Below are positions 1 through 7,704 of a stretch of DNA of 64,000 nt, piece after piece (the first letter of the stretch is position 1; every line of letters begins with the position of its first letter). The notes beneath the pieces were generated by a model, which had not been told where the DNA came from, searched no databases, and was given only the letters and a program-made list of their open reading frames with translations. This stretch comes from Roseiflexus sp. RS-1. GTDB taxonomy: Bacteria; Chloroflexota; Chloroflexia; Chloroflexales; Roseiflexaceae. A program made the position numbers and the translations under genes. Where the stretch lies: assembly GCF_000016665.1 (NCBI RefSeq), contig NC_009523.1:372001-436000 (forward strand), in the 5' to 3' direction.

Positions 1-27
1 GCACGGCTCTGCGATAATGTACGCCAT
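1..27 (-). CDS. Ferredoxin, 4Fe-4S type (partial, N-terminus only)
   Basis: Only nine codons are inside the window, reading MAYIIAEPC on the minus strand. This is the characteristic beginning of bacterial 7Fe/8Fe ferredoxins, where the Cys is the first cluster ligand. A good ribosome-binding site (AAGGAG, complement of 35-40) lies 7 bases before the ATG at 27. An extended -10 box lies about 40 bases further upstream. The rest of the gene is off the left edge. The identification rests on very few residues, but the opening is distinctive; the expected role is an electron carrier in the cytoplasm. Confidence 0.7.
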
Positions 28-69
28 ATTCTGTCTCCTTATGGATAAGGAAAGATCTCCACGCCCGCC

Positions 70-78
70 ATCATAGCA
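70..78 (-). promoter_or_regulatory. Extended -10 promoter for the ferredoxin gene
   Basis: On the minus strand this reads TGCTATGAT, which fits the extended -10 consensus TGNTATAAT with one mismatch. It lies about 43 bases before the ferredoxin ATG, leaving a short leader that contains the AAGGAG site. No clear -35 hexamer is visible at 17 bases, as is usual for extended -10 promoters. Confidence 0.45.
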
Positions 79-139
79 CGCACATCTCAACTTTTCTGTG
101 ACTTTGGTACCACACGACAGGGCATCGTGGCAGGCAATG

Positions 140-796
140 CTACTCGCCATTGCCGACGCGCGCCAGTCCATCGGGATCGAGCACCACGATGCGTCCCCGT
201 TCCAGGCGCACAAGCCCTTCCTGCGCCAGCTGGCGCAGCGCTCTCCCGGCGATTTCGCGCACGGTGCCGGTTCGTTCCGCCAGTTCCTGGTGGGTCAGTT
301 CCGCTGCACCCTCGCGCGCTTCACGCAACAGTTCGCGCGCCAGCCGCTCACGCACCGACCGGAATGCCAGATCTTCGACCAGCACCGCCAGACTGCGCAA
401 TTGCCCCGCCATTTCGCGCAACATCGCCAGCGCCAGATCGGGATGCCGGCGAATAAGGGTGATCAGCGCGTCTCCCGGCAGAAGCAAACAGTGGACGGCG
501 CTCATTGCGCGCGCGGTCGTCAGGTTGCCGTGATTGTCGAAAATTGCGACCGCATTAAAGTTCTCACCGGCGCCAACCATAGCAAGCACCTGCTCACGAC
601 CATCGGGCGCGGTGCGTGACAGACGCACTCTGCCGCGCTGCACAAAGTAAACGCCAGCTGCACGTTCCCCTTCATAGGTGATATATTCACCCGGACGGTA
701 GGTGCGCGCCTGCATATAACGCGCTGTATCGGTCAGGGTGCGATCGTCCAGCGCGGCAAAGAGTGGGATGCGCCTCAGTTCTTCCAACGTTGTCAT
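140..796 (-). CDS. Crp/Fnr family transcriptional regulator
   Basis: The product has about 218 residues. An N-terminal cyclic-nucleotide-binding fold comes first (LFAALDDRTL, then the RPGEYITYEGERAAGVYFV strand region). A long dimerisation helix follows, and then a C-terminal winged helix (LTHQELAERTGTVREIAGRA) near residues 168-190. The HTH matches the Crp family. There is no N-terminal cysteine cluster of Fnr type, so the signal is unknown (a nucleotide, a redox cue or none). I chose the ATG at 796 and not the in-frame ATG at 814, because the latter lies inside a strong extended -10 box (TGCTATACT, 805-813). The transcript would then be nearly leaderless. The gene sits between the ferredoxin and an M1 peptidase on the other strand. 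Confidence 0.88.
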   Translation of the reverse strand: MTTLEELRRIPLFAALDDRTLTDTARYMQARTYRPGEYITYEGERAAGVYFVQRGRVRLSRTAPDGREQVLAMVGAGENFNAVAIFDNHGNLTTARAMSAVHCLLLPGDALITLIRRHPDLALAMLREMAGQLRSLAVLVEDLAFRSVRERLARELLREAREGAAELTHQELAERTGTVREIAGRALRQLAQEGLVRLERGRIVVLDPDGLARVGNGE

Positions 797-804
797 AGCC
801 TGGC

Positions 805-813
805 AGTATAGCA
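805..813 (-). promoter_or_regulatory. Extended -10 promoter of the Crp/Fnr regulator
   Basis: The minus strand reads TGCTATACT. The box ends only 8 bases before the preferred ATG at 796, so transcription would start at or next to the start codon and leave no room for a Shine-Dalgarno site. It also overlaps the alternative ATG at 814, which argues against that start. Confidence 0.6.
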
Positions 814-920
814 TGCTCCTGTTGCACCAACACTACTGCGACGGGTTTCGGCGCAGTTCAAAGCGCCATTGTCCAATAGATGCGGTCGAACGACGGCGCC
901 GAACAGGATGGTGCGTCTGA

Positions 921-929
921 TGGTATAAT
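921..929 (+). promoter_or_regulatory. Extended -10 promoter of the M1 peptidase gene
   Basis: A perfect extended -10, TGGTATAAT, ends 9 bases before the ATG at 939. The geometry implies a leaderless or nearly leaderless mRNA, as for several other genes in this window. Confidence 0.65.
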
Positions 930-938
930 GTGCGCGTT

Positions 939-2453
939 ATGCAGCGATTGCTTACTGCGCATATGCGGAGCCTTGTATGGACGCTGGCAGGAGTGATGAT
1001 CTGGCTCAGCGCCGTTCCGCTGTATGCGACCCCCTCCAGCAGCGACCCGTTTGCAGCTCCGCTCGATGTTCAGCGTCAGGAAGCCGCGTTGTTGCCATCC
1101 TTCGCCGATGATCTCGCTACAGCGGAACAGTGGGATCGCTACACCGTCCAGGCGCGCATCGATCCTGAACAGCGCGTGCTGGCGGGTCTGTTGCGGCTGG
1201 AGTATACGAACCGCGCCCCGGAAGCGCTTGACCGCATCTACTTCTATCTCTTTCCGAACCTGCCGGAGTTTGGCGGTCGTCTTGAGGTGCGCAGGATCAC
1301 GGTTGACGGCGCTCCCGTGCAGGTGCGCTATGAGTCGAATCGCTTTCTGTTGCGGCTCAATCTTCCGACATCTCTGCCTGCTGGCGCTTCAGCAACGGTC
1401 ATGATCGATTTCAGCGCCGCCGCGCCGCTCAACGCCAGTCAACGCTCCTACGCAGCGTTCAACCGTGAGCACGGCGTTCTGGCGCTGGCTTCGGCGCTGC
1501 CGATGGCGGCGCGGCGGGTTGGCGGCGCCTGGCAACTGGCGACTCCGGTCTTCCGCGGCGATGTTGTGACCAGTGATACGGCGCTGTACGATGTGACACT
1601 AACCATTCCCGCCGCCTGGACTGCGGTGACGACCGGAGTGGCAATCGAGAGAAGCGCCAGCGGTGCAACTCAAACGGTACGCTTTGTCAGCGGTCCGCAG
1701 CGTGATTTCACGATTGTGTTGACCCGTTTCCCTTCGATCTCGACCGATGTTGATGGTACGCGCATCACGTCGTACTATCGCCCCGAACATGCCGAAGGCG
1801 GGCGTATGGCGCTCGATGCCGCAGCACGCGCCCTGCGTGTGTTCAACCGCCGGTTCGGTCCGTACCCGCTGGCGGAATTGGACATCGTGCAGATCGACGC
1901 ACGCAAATTCCTCGGCGTCGAGTATCCTGGCCTGATCATGATCGACCGTCTCCTGTATACCGGCGAGCGTGAGGGTCTGGAAATTATCGTCGCGCACGAA
2001 GTCGCCCATCAATGGTGGTACAGTCTGGTCGGCAACGATGTGCAGGCTGAAGCCTGGCTCGACGAAGGGTTGACATCATTCTCGCAGGTGGTGTATCAGG
2101 AAGAAACACGCGGTGCGATGGCGGCGGAACGTGAACTCGACGGGTTCCGCACAATGTATCAACGGGCGCGACAGGCTGGACGCGACGCGCCGCTGAAACG
2201 CCCGGTTTCGGCGCTGCGCGGCAACTATACCGCGATTGCCTACGCCAAAGGAGCGCTGTTCTTTCAGGCGCTGCGTCAACGTATGGGCGAAGCGGCGTTC
2301 GACCGTTTCCTGCGCGACTACTACGCAACCTTTCGCTACCGCGTCGCGTCGAGCGACGATGTGCGCCTTATCGCCGGGCAGTCCTGTAACTGCACTATCG
2401 ACGATCTGTACCACGATTGGGTGTTGACTGCTGCGCCTGTTCCTGTGCCATGA
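939..2453 (+). CDS. Secreted M1-family zinc metallopeptidase
   Basis: The product has 504 residues. The first 30 form a signal peptide or membrane anchor (a hydrophobic LVWTLAGVMIWLSAVPLYA stretch), so it is exported. The catalytic zinc motif HEVAHQWW begins at His353, with His357 and the downstream Glu376 (WLDEG) completing the HExxH-x18-E signature of gluzincin M1 aminopeptidases. The N-terminal half matches the beta-rich saddle domain of the family. The exopeptidase GAMEN motif is not obvious, so the exact specificity is open. A GTG at 930 is in frame but directly abuts the -10 box; the ATG at 939 is more likely. No partner gene is nearby; it seems monocistronic and is followed by repeats. 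Confidence 0.88.
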   Translation: MQRLLTAHMRSLVWTLAGVMIWLSAVPLYATPSSSDPFAAPLDVQRQEAALLPSFADDLATAEQWDRYTVQARIDPEQRVLAGLLRLEYTNRAPEALDRIYFYLFPNLPEFGGRLEVRRITVDGAPVQVRYESNRFLLRLNLPTSLPAGASATVMIDFSAAAPLNASQRSYAAFNREHGVLALASALPMAARRVGGAWQLATPVFRGDVVTSDTALYDVTLTIPAAWTAVTTGVAIERSASGATQTVRFVSGPQRDFTIVLTRFPSISTDVDGTRITSYYRPEHAEGGRMALDAAARALRVFNRRFGPYPLAELDIVQIDARKFLGVEYPGLIMIDRLLYTGEREGLEIIVAHEVAHQWWYSLVGNDVQAEAWLDEGLTSFSQVVYQEETRGAMAAERELDGFRTMYQRARQAGRDAPLKRPVSALRGNYTAIAYAKGALFFQALRQRMGEAAFDRFLRDYYATFRYRVASSDDVRLIAGQSCNCTIDDLYHDWVLTAAPVPVP

Positions 2454-2519
2454 TGATGGAGATTGAGAAATACATCCGGTATGCGCCTCTTGCCGTCGGG
2501 CTCATGGAGATTGAGCGTT

Positions 2520-3391
2520 TATAGCAGTTCTCAGATACGTTGAACCCTTGACTGGATTTCTGGAACGTTCCATCTTCGCCTCAGGCGGGCTGAAGCCCTA
2601 TCTGAGGTCGGACAAGCCCTGCGGGCTGGATCAACCTGGCGACCCCTCGGCATAAAGAAGGGTGATTGGACGCGCCAGCCCCGCAGGGGCTTCCACGCGC
2701 TCAGGGAGGGCTTGAGCCCGCACGCGCTGCGGTCGTCCGAGGAGGTTCAATCTCTATGAGAACTGCTATAATCCGCTATGCCGCACAAGCCGTCGGGCTA
2801 TGGAGGTTGAGAATTTATAGCAGTTCTCAGATACGTTGAACCCTTGACTGGATTTCTGGAACGTTCCATCTTCGCCTCAGGCGGGCTGAAGCCCTATCTG
2901 AGGTCGGACAAGCCCTGCGGGCTGGATTAACCTGGCGACCCCTCGGCATAAAGAAGGATGATTGGACGCGCCAGCCCCGCAGGGGCTTCCACGCGCTCAG
3001 GGAGGGCTTGAGCCCGCACGCGCTGCGGTCGTCCGAGGAGGTTCAATCTCTATGAGAACTGCTATAATCCGCTATGCCGCACAAGCCGTCGGGCTATGGA
3101 GGTTGAGAATTTATAGCAGTTCTCAGATACGTTGAACCCTTGACTGGATTTCTGGAACGTTCCATCTTCGCCTCAGGCGGGCTGAAGCCCTATCTGAGGT
3201 CGGACAAGCCCTGCGGGCTGGATTAACCTGGCGACCCCTCGGCATAAAGAAGGATGATTGGACGCGCCAGCCCCGCAGGGGCTTCCACGCGCTCAGGGAG
3301 GGCTTGAGCCCGCACGCGCTGCGGTCGTCCGAGGAGGTTCAATCTCTATGAGAACTGCTATAATCCGCTATGCCGCACAAGCCGTCGGGCT
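2520..3391. repeat. Triple tandem array of a MITE-like element, 296-bp period
   Basis: Three nearly identical units start at 2520, 2816 and 3112. In each, a 251-bp core (2520-2770, 2816-3066, 3112-3362) is bounded by terminal inverted repeats TATAGCAGTTCTCA and TGAGAACTGCTATA. Pairing continues imperfectly to about 27 bases (…TTGAACC / GGTTCAA…). A 45-bp spacer ending in GTCGGGCTATGG separates the cores. There is no coding potential for a transposase, so these would be non-autonomous elements mobilised in trans. The near identity of the copies suggests recent tandem amplification. The interior contains several short GC-rich palindromic blocks around GGGCTGAAGCCC and CCCCGCAGGGGC. Confidence 0.85.
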
Positions 3392-3465
3392 GAAGCCCTC
3401 GGCTATGGAATGCGAAGCCCGCCTGCGCGGGCTGAAGCGGATTATTTCTTTAAAGACCATTATCT
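3381..3465. repeat. Intergenic repeat block shared with the 53-kb region
   Basis: This stretch is rich in GGGCTGAAGCCC-type palindromes and ends with a segment reading AAAGACCAT. Its reverse complement closely matches 53036-53120: both contain 'ATGGTCTTT', 'ATAATCCGC', 'GCGCAGGCGGGCTTCGC' and 'ATAGCCGAGGGCTT' in the same order. It is therefore a dispersed intergenic repeat present in opposite orientation at two places in the window. Nothing coding is supported between 3391 and 3534. Confidence 0.7.
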
Positions 3466-3534
3466 TTCGTAAATACCGAAACATGCGCTGTGAGCTGGTC
3501 GCCGCACCATTACCACTGTGCCCATCCCCGTGCT

Positions 3535-4497
3535 ATGACGGCTTTACCCTCACTCGTAGCCCATGCCGACTGGGGATCGAGTCCGGCGCGACGGCGTCTG
3601 GCGTATGCGCTGCGCCGATCCGATGGCGCGTACATCGCGTATGCGCCTGGTCCAGCGGGTGATCCACAGACACTGCTACCGCGCCTGCGCTCGCTTGCGC
3701 CGCGCGGCGGCATCCTCTTCGGCGTCGATTTCCCGCTTGGACTACCGGAACGTTACGCTGCGCTCGCCGGGATCACCGACTTTGCAGCGATCCTGCCGCA
3801 GTTAGGGTCAGGTCGATGGGCGCACTTCTACAACGTGGCCGCGCATCCAGGCGAGATCAGCGCCGTTCGCCCGTTCTATCCGCTGCGACCGGGCGGAACC
3901 CGGCAGGCGCATCTGGTTCAGGCGCTCGGAATGACGACCATCGATGATCTGCGCCGTCGTTGCGATCACGCCTCCCCCGCGCGGCGCGCCGCAGCGCCGA
4001 TCTTCTGGACGCTTGGCGCACAACAGGTCGGCAAGGCGACGATCATCGGATGGCGCGATATGCTGGGCGCGGCGCGCCGCGCGTTCACTCCCGATGATCC
4101 GGCATTCCCCTGGCTCTGGCCCTTCGATGGGCGCCTGAACGACCTGATCGCTGCGGAACGATTGGTCGTCGCTGAGACATATCCCCGTGAATGCTACCAT
4201 CATCTGGGAGTTGCATTCCTGGGAAGCAAACGCAGGCAGGCAGCGCGAGCAGTAGCCGGGACGGCATTGCTGAGGTGGGCGGATGCTGCTGGCGTCGTTC
4301 TCGATCCTGATCTGCGTTGTGCGATCAGCGACGGGTTTGGGGCGGCGCCTGGGGGCGACGATGATTTCGATGCAACGGTTGGACTGTTGGGCGTGTTGAA
4401 CGTCGTGCTCGGATACCGCGCCGCTGGCGAACCCGATGATGAGGTCATTCGCCGGATCGAGGGGTGGATCCTGGGACAGGATCAGGGGTCGAGGTAA
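3535..4497 (+). CDS. DUF429-like protein (predicted RNase H-fold, function unknown)
   Basis: The product has 320 residues and starts at the ATG at 3535. Signatures in order are an early acidic-aromatic stretch (AHADWGSSP), a strand plus loop GVDFPLGLP near residue 70, AETYPRECYHH near residue 210, and a C-terminal DDFDATVGLLGVL. This arrangement of 'D..lGlP', 'E.YP' and a closing 'D..DA..aal' helix is what I know from the DUF429 family, which is proposed to have an RNase H-like fold. I infer only distant membership. No neighbour gives a functional clue; upstream are repeats and downstream is a convergent Rrf2 regulator. Confidence 0.55.
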   Translation: MTALPSLVAHADWGSSPARRRLAYALRRSDGAYIAYAPGPAGDPQTLLPRLRSLAPRGGILFGVDFPLGLPERYAALAGITDFAAILPQLGSGRWAHFYNVAAHPGEISAVRPFYPLRPGGTRQAHLVQALGMTTIDDLRRRCDHASPARRAAAPIFWTLGAQQVGKATIIGWRDMLGAARRAFTPDDPAFPWLWPFDGRLNDLIAAERLVVAETYPRECYHHLGVAFLGSKRRQAARAVAGTALLRWADAAGVVLDPDLRCAISDGFGAAPGGDDDFDATVGLLGVLNVVLGYRAAGEPDDEVIRRIEGWILGQDQGSR

Positions 4498-4564
4498 GAA
4501 GCGAGGGGTACAAGGCATAAAGAGTGCGCAGTGAGTCGAAGGCTGAACGTGGAGATTGAACATT

Positions 4565-4594
4565 TATTGCAGCAATTCTCACAGAGGTTGAACC
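4565..4594. repeat. Solitary terminal inverted repeat of the MITE-like family
   Basis: The sequence begins TATTGCAGCAATTCTCA and ends GGTTGAACC. It resembles the left 27-base end of the 2.5-kb elements, with a small insertion. No matching right end is found before the Rrf2 gene, so this is a relic. It occupies the 120-bp gap between two convergent genes. Confidence 0.5.
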
Positions 4595-4617
4595 TGTTGA
4601 GCAAGGTTGAATGCTCT

Positions 4618-5058
4618 TCAAATGTAGTACATCACATTCCCGGAACGCTGCGCCTTGCGCTGGCAGAGGTCTTCGAGAGTAATGCTTGCCAGGTAGCGTT
4701 CGAGCATCTCACGCGCCCCATCCCAGACCTCGCGCACCAGTTCGCGATCCATCGGCTCAGTCGGAGTCGGCGCATCGCGCCCGCTGTCAGCCGCCAGGAG
4801 CGGACCTTCGAGAGCGAGCAGGGCATCGAGGACGGTGATCTGTGACGGATGGCGCGCCAGGCGATGCCCGCCCTGCGGACCGCGAATGCTCTCGATCAAT
4901 CTGGCGCGACGGAGCAGGATCAGTATCTGGTTGAGGTAGTTTTCGTCGATCCCCTGACGCAGGTGGATATCGTGGCTCTGAATGGGTCCTTCGCCAACGC
5001 GCTGCGCCAGATCGAGCAGCGCGCGCAGACCGTATTCGCCTTTGCTAGAGATGCGCAT
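4618..5058 (-). CDS. Rrf2 family transcriptional regulator
   Basis: The product has 146 residues and starts at the ATG at 5058 (MRISSKGEYGLRALLDLA), the canonical Rrf2 opening. The winged helix (DIHLRQGIDENYLNQILILL, then RGPQGGHRLAR) occupies residues 25-75. IscR-type regulators carry three clustered cysteines around residues 90-105 for a [2Fe-2S] cluster. Here that segment (AADSGRDAPTPTEPMDR) has none, and the only Cys is near residue 131. This is therefore a cluster-less, CymR-like member with an unknown ligand. A longer in-frame reading to 5193 lacks family similarity. Confidence 0.88.
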   Translation of the reverse strand: MRISSKGEYGLRALLDLAQRVGEGPIQSHDIHLRQGIDENYLNQILILLRRARLIESIRGPQGGHRLARHPSQITVLDALLALEGPLLAADSGRDAPTPTEPMDRELVREVWDGAREMLERYLASITLEDLCQRKAQRSGNVMYYI

Positions 5059-5691
5059 AGGTGGTAGTCGAGTCGTTTGGTCAACTTTCCTTCTTTGTAG
5101 CATAGCATGGTTTAGAGGGAGAGGCAAGGGAGGGTGCAGAGGCGATGAATCGGTTTGCTGCATTCCACTACATTTTTGCCCCTCGTTCCTCAAAGAATCA
5201 TCTGCCGACGATTCGCATGCGCACGACGGTACGCCGTAGTCCGAATCATTTGCGGATCACGGTCATCGCGCCGGAGTGCGTAAGAGACATGAACAATCCA
5301 GCCATGCTGTGCTATTATCGTAGAAGCGCGCTAACGAGCGCATTTAGCGAAGGAGCGATCCATAAACATCTTATGAATGTCTTCTCTCTGTGGCAGGCAA
5401 CCCGGCACACGCTTCTCCGGCGGCGTGCAGAATGATCGAACCGCAGTGTGTGCCGGGTGCGCAGGCATCCTGCCCGCATGCAGCCAACAAGACGTCAGAA
5501 CCTATGAGGATGGCGATCATGAACTGGCAGCAGCGTATGTTTCGATTCGATTATGCAGGCAGATGCAGGGGATTAAGCGATTCGTCTCTTTTGCTTAATG
5601 ATAGTCCAGCAACTTAACGGACGGCGAATAAGCGGGACGACCGTCTGGTTTCAAAAAGATATTGGCTTATGATGGGCGTAAGGAGGGGAAC
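5059..5691. other. Gene-poor spacer before the darTG operon
   Basis: I see no convincing gene in these 633 bases. There is one inverted repeat, CCCGGCACAC (5401-5410) against GTGTGCCGGG (5448-5457) with a 37-base loop, and a short palindrome near 5328-5345 (AGCGCGCT…AGCGC). The short ORFs present overlap each other and have no recognisable start signals. The stretch marks the left edge of the accessory island. Confidence 0.5.
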
Positions 5692-6372
5692 ATGGCACGA
5701 ATTATGATTCCGACGTTTCCGAAAAAGCCCATTCCGGAAAATCCAAAAATCTACCATATTACTCACGTTGACAATATACGAAACATTGTATCAACAGGAG
5801 GGCTGCTGTCTGACGCGCGCATACTTCAGCAGGGCGGGCCGACGCAAATGATCGGTCTATCCAACATCAAGCGACGTCGGATTGAAGAACTGGAGGTTCG
5901 ATGTCATCCTGGCACAAAAGTGGGTGAATATGTCCCTTTTTATTTCTGCCCCCGTTCGATTATGCTGTATGTGATTCACCGTGCAGACCACCCCGAACTT
6001 ATGTATCGCGGAGGGCAAGATTCGATCGCGCATCTTGAGGCCGATCTTCATCAAGTTGTAGACTGGGCTGACAATAACGGCGTTCGCTGGGCATTTTCAC
6101 TCTCCAATGCGGGCGCCCGCTATACGCAGTTTCGGTCTAATCTGCGCTATCTTCACGAACTCGATTGGGATGCCATCGCCGCGACGGATTTCCGTGATTC
6201 CGATGTCAAGGAGGGGAAACAGGCAGAATTCCTTGTCCATGGCTTCTTTCCGTTCGATCTCGTTGAGCGGATTGGTGTGCATCGTGCTAATATCTGGAAT
6301 AAAGTACGCAGCGTGCTGGCAGGGAGCGGCTATACTCCTCGCGTTGAAGTGCGCGACGACTGGTATTTTTGA
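5692..6372 (+). CDS. darT: DarT-like DNA ADP-ribosyltransferase toxin
   Basis: The product has 226 residues. DarT enzymes use NAD+ to ADP-ribosylate thymidine (DarT1/DarT2 variants also guanosine) on single-stranded DNA, blocking replication of the cell or of an infecting phage. Family hallmarks visible here are the opening IYHITHVDNIRNIVSTGGLL (NAD-binding 'ITH..NL..I...GL.'), the NYFxxRSxMLY-like segment PFYFCPRSIMLYVIHR, and the catalytic Glu179 within GKQAEFLVHGFFPF. A strong AGGAGGGG site lies 5 bases before the ATG at 5692, so I reject the longer reading from 5662. A gap of 15 bases separates it from the macrodomain antitoxin, which matches the classical darT-darG order. Confidence 0.92.
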   Translation: MARIMIPTFPKKPIPENPKIYHITHVDNIRNIVSTGGLLSDARILQQGGPTQMIGLSNIKRRRIEELEVRCHPGTKVGEYVPFYFCPRSIMLYVIHRADHPELMYRGGQDSIAHLEADLHQVVDWADNNGVRWAFSLSNAGARYTQFRSNLRYLHELDWDAIAATDFRDSDVKEGKQAEFLVHGFFPFDLVERIGVHRANIWNKVRSVLAGSGYTPRVEVRDDWYF

Positions 6373-6387
6373 GCAGAGGAGAAGACC

Positions 6388-7452
6388 ATGATCGAATACG
6401 TAACCGGAAACATCCTCGAAGCCGAGGTTGAGGCCCTGGTAAACTCCGTCAACTGCGTTGGAGTGATGGGGCGCGGCGTTGCGCTGCAATTCAAGAAGGA
6501 CTGGCCTGAAAACTTCAAGGCTTATGCCGCTGCCTGTCGTCGGCAGGAGGTTCAGCCCGGCAGAATGTTCGTCTTCGAGACCGGGAATCTTTTCCCACGC
6601 TACATCATCAACTTCCCCACCAAGCGGCACTGGCGCGGGAAGGCGCGCATTGAGGATATCGAGGCGGGGTTGAGCGCTCTTGTTGAGGAAATCCAGCGTC
6701 GCGGCATACGCTCGGTGGCTTTGCCGCCCCTGGGCTGCGGGTTGGGCGGTCTGGAGTGGTCTGAGGTGCGCGCACGCATTGAAGAGACGCTGGCGGGACT
6801 CGTCGACGTTCGCATCCTCGTCTTCGAACCGACTGAGGTACAGCCGCTGCCACGAAGCATGCGCCGGGGTCCGGTTCCCTCTATGACGCCCGGACGTGCA
6901 GCAATGGTCGTCTTGATGGAACGTTACCTGGTCGGCTTGCTCGATCCGTTCATTTCCCTGCTTGAGGTGCACAAACTGATGTACTTCCTGCAGGAAGCCG
7001 GTGAGCCGCTCCGCCTGCGGTTCACGAAGGGTCCATACGGACCCTGCGCCGAAAATCTTCGCCACGTCCTCAGTGCAGTCGAGGGCTACTATATTTCGGG
7101 CTTCGGAAATGGCGGCGACCAACCGGACAAGGTGCTGGAACTGGTACCCGGCGCCATCGACGATGCCCGACGAGTTTTGGATCAGCAGCCAGAGATGCGC
7201 GAACGCTTCGAGCGGGTCGGTCGCCTCGTGGAAGGCTTCGAATCGCCTTTTGGACTGGAACTGCTCGCCACCGTGCATTGGGTTGCCACTCGTGAGCGCC
7301 CGGCGACAGAGGAAGAACTCATCGAACATGTCTATGCATGGGCGGAGAGGAAACGGCAATTCAGCCGGGATCAAATTCTGCTCGCAGCCAGAGTTCTGGC
7401 GGAGAAGGGGTGGATCGAGGGAGTGTTGGCAGAAACGGTAGGAGGTTCGTGA
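6388..7452 (+). CDS. darG: DarG-like macrodomain antitoxin (DNA ADP-ribosyl glycohydrolase)
   Basis: The product has 354 residues. The N-terminal half (1-155) is a macrodomain of the DarG/TARG type, with the ligand-loop motifs TGNILEAEVEALVNSVN, GRGVALQFK and PLGCGLGGLEW. In DarG this domain removes ADP-ribose from DNA. Residues 170-350 form the second, DarT-binding domain, which also appears in other antitoxins (FISLLEVHKLMYFLQEAGEP … KGPYGPCAENL). It is encoded 15 bases after darT with an AGAGGAGA ribosome-binding site and is surely co-transcribed. The stop codon overlaps the ATG of a further, truncated reading frame (7452), suggesting the operon once continued. Confidence 0.92.
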   Translation: MIEYVTGNILEAEVEALVNSVNCVGVMGRGVALQFKKDWPENFKAYAAACRRQEVQPGRMFVFETGNLFPRYIINFPTKRHWRGKARIEDIEAGLSALVEEIQRRGIRSVALPPLGCGLGGLEWSEVRARIEETLAGLVDVRILVFEPTEVQPLPRSMRRGPVPSMTPGRAAMVVLMERYLVGLLDPFISLLEVHKLMYFLQEAGEPLRLRFTKGPYGPCAENLRHVLSAVEGYYISGFGNGGDQPDKVLELVPGAIDDARRVLDQQPEMRERFERVGRLVEGFESPFGLELLATVHWVATRERPATEEELIEHVYAWAERKRQFSRDQILLAARVLAEKGWIEGVLAETVGGS

Positions 7453-7485
7453 TGAGTGAACGACAGACCCTGCTCGAATCCATTA
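7452..7485 (+). pseudogene. Truncated third ORF of the darTG operon
   Basis: The ATG at 7452 overlaps the darG stop codon (TGATG), a translational-coupling arrangement. The frame reads MSERQTLLESIR and then runs into sequence that looks like the terminal repeat of an IS relic (from about 7486). I infer that a small gene coupled to darG was cut by an insertion. The 11-12 residues left are too few to name it, and a chance start codon cannot be excluded. Confidence 0.35.
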
Positions 7486-7625
7486 GAGCCTGTCCGAATA
7501 ACCCGGCAGCAGGCAGGGCGATCACGCCACAGGCGAAGTGGAGGAAGGCAAGATGATGCTCAGGCTTCTTCACCCACGGCGCCAGCGTCTGGCGACATCG
7601 ATTGAGCCGTTCGATCACAATGTGG
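7486..7625 (-). mobile_element. Relic of an IS5-like element (transposase C-terminus and one end)
   Basis: The minus strand encodes VIERLNRCRQTLAPWVKKPE followed by HHLAFLHFACGVIALPAAGLFG. This is the usual C-terminal helix pattern of IS5-family DDE transposases ('..R.NR.R.l...WEkK.e.YlalLhfAca.i..ra.GLFG'). Immediately after it comes GAGCCTGTCCGAATAAC in the opposite orientation (7486-7502), which looks like the element's terminal repeat. Everything upstream of this last roughly 45 codons is missing. It sits between darG and the helicase gene. Confidence 0.6.
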
Positions 7626-7631
7626 TATAAG
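7623..7631 (+). promoter_or_regulatory. Possible promoter of the helicase-methyltransferase operon
   Basis: TGGTATAAG fits the extended -10 pattern seen elsewhere in the window with one mismatch. It lies 73 bases before the ATG at 7705, just downstream of the IS relic. If used, it would uncouple the restriction-like operon from darTG. Confidence 0.4.
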
Positions 7632-7704
7632 ATCAGGGATCATCCGCCAGGCACAGCAAAGCCAGGGGACTGCACATAACCGGCCATCTGATTCGAGGCG
7701 ATCC

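Noticed and set aside
3258-3662. Open frame across the third repeat unit and the start of the DUF429-like gene
   Set aside because: It overlaps repeat DNA and the better-supported gene starting at 3535, and has no recognisable family.
5320-5460. AGCGC palindrome and CCCGGCACAC inverted repeat as an integron attC or attachment site
   Set aside because: No integrase gene and no conserved core (GTTRRRY) pair was found nearby.
6097-7374. Long minus-strand open frame opposite darT and darG
   Set aside because: It is the antisense of two well-supported genes, a common effect in GC-rich coding DNA.
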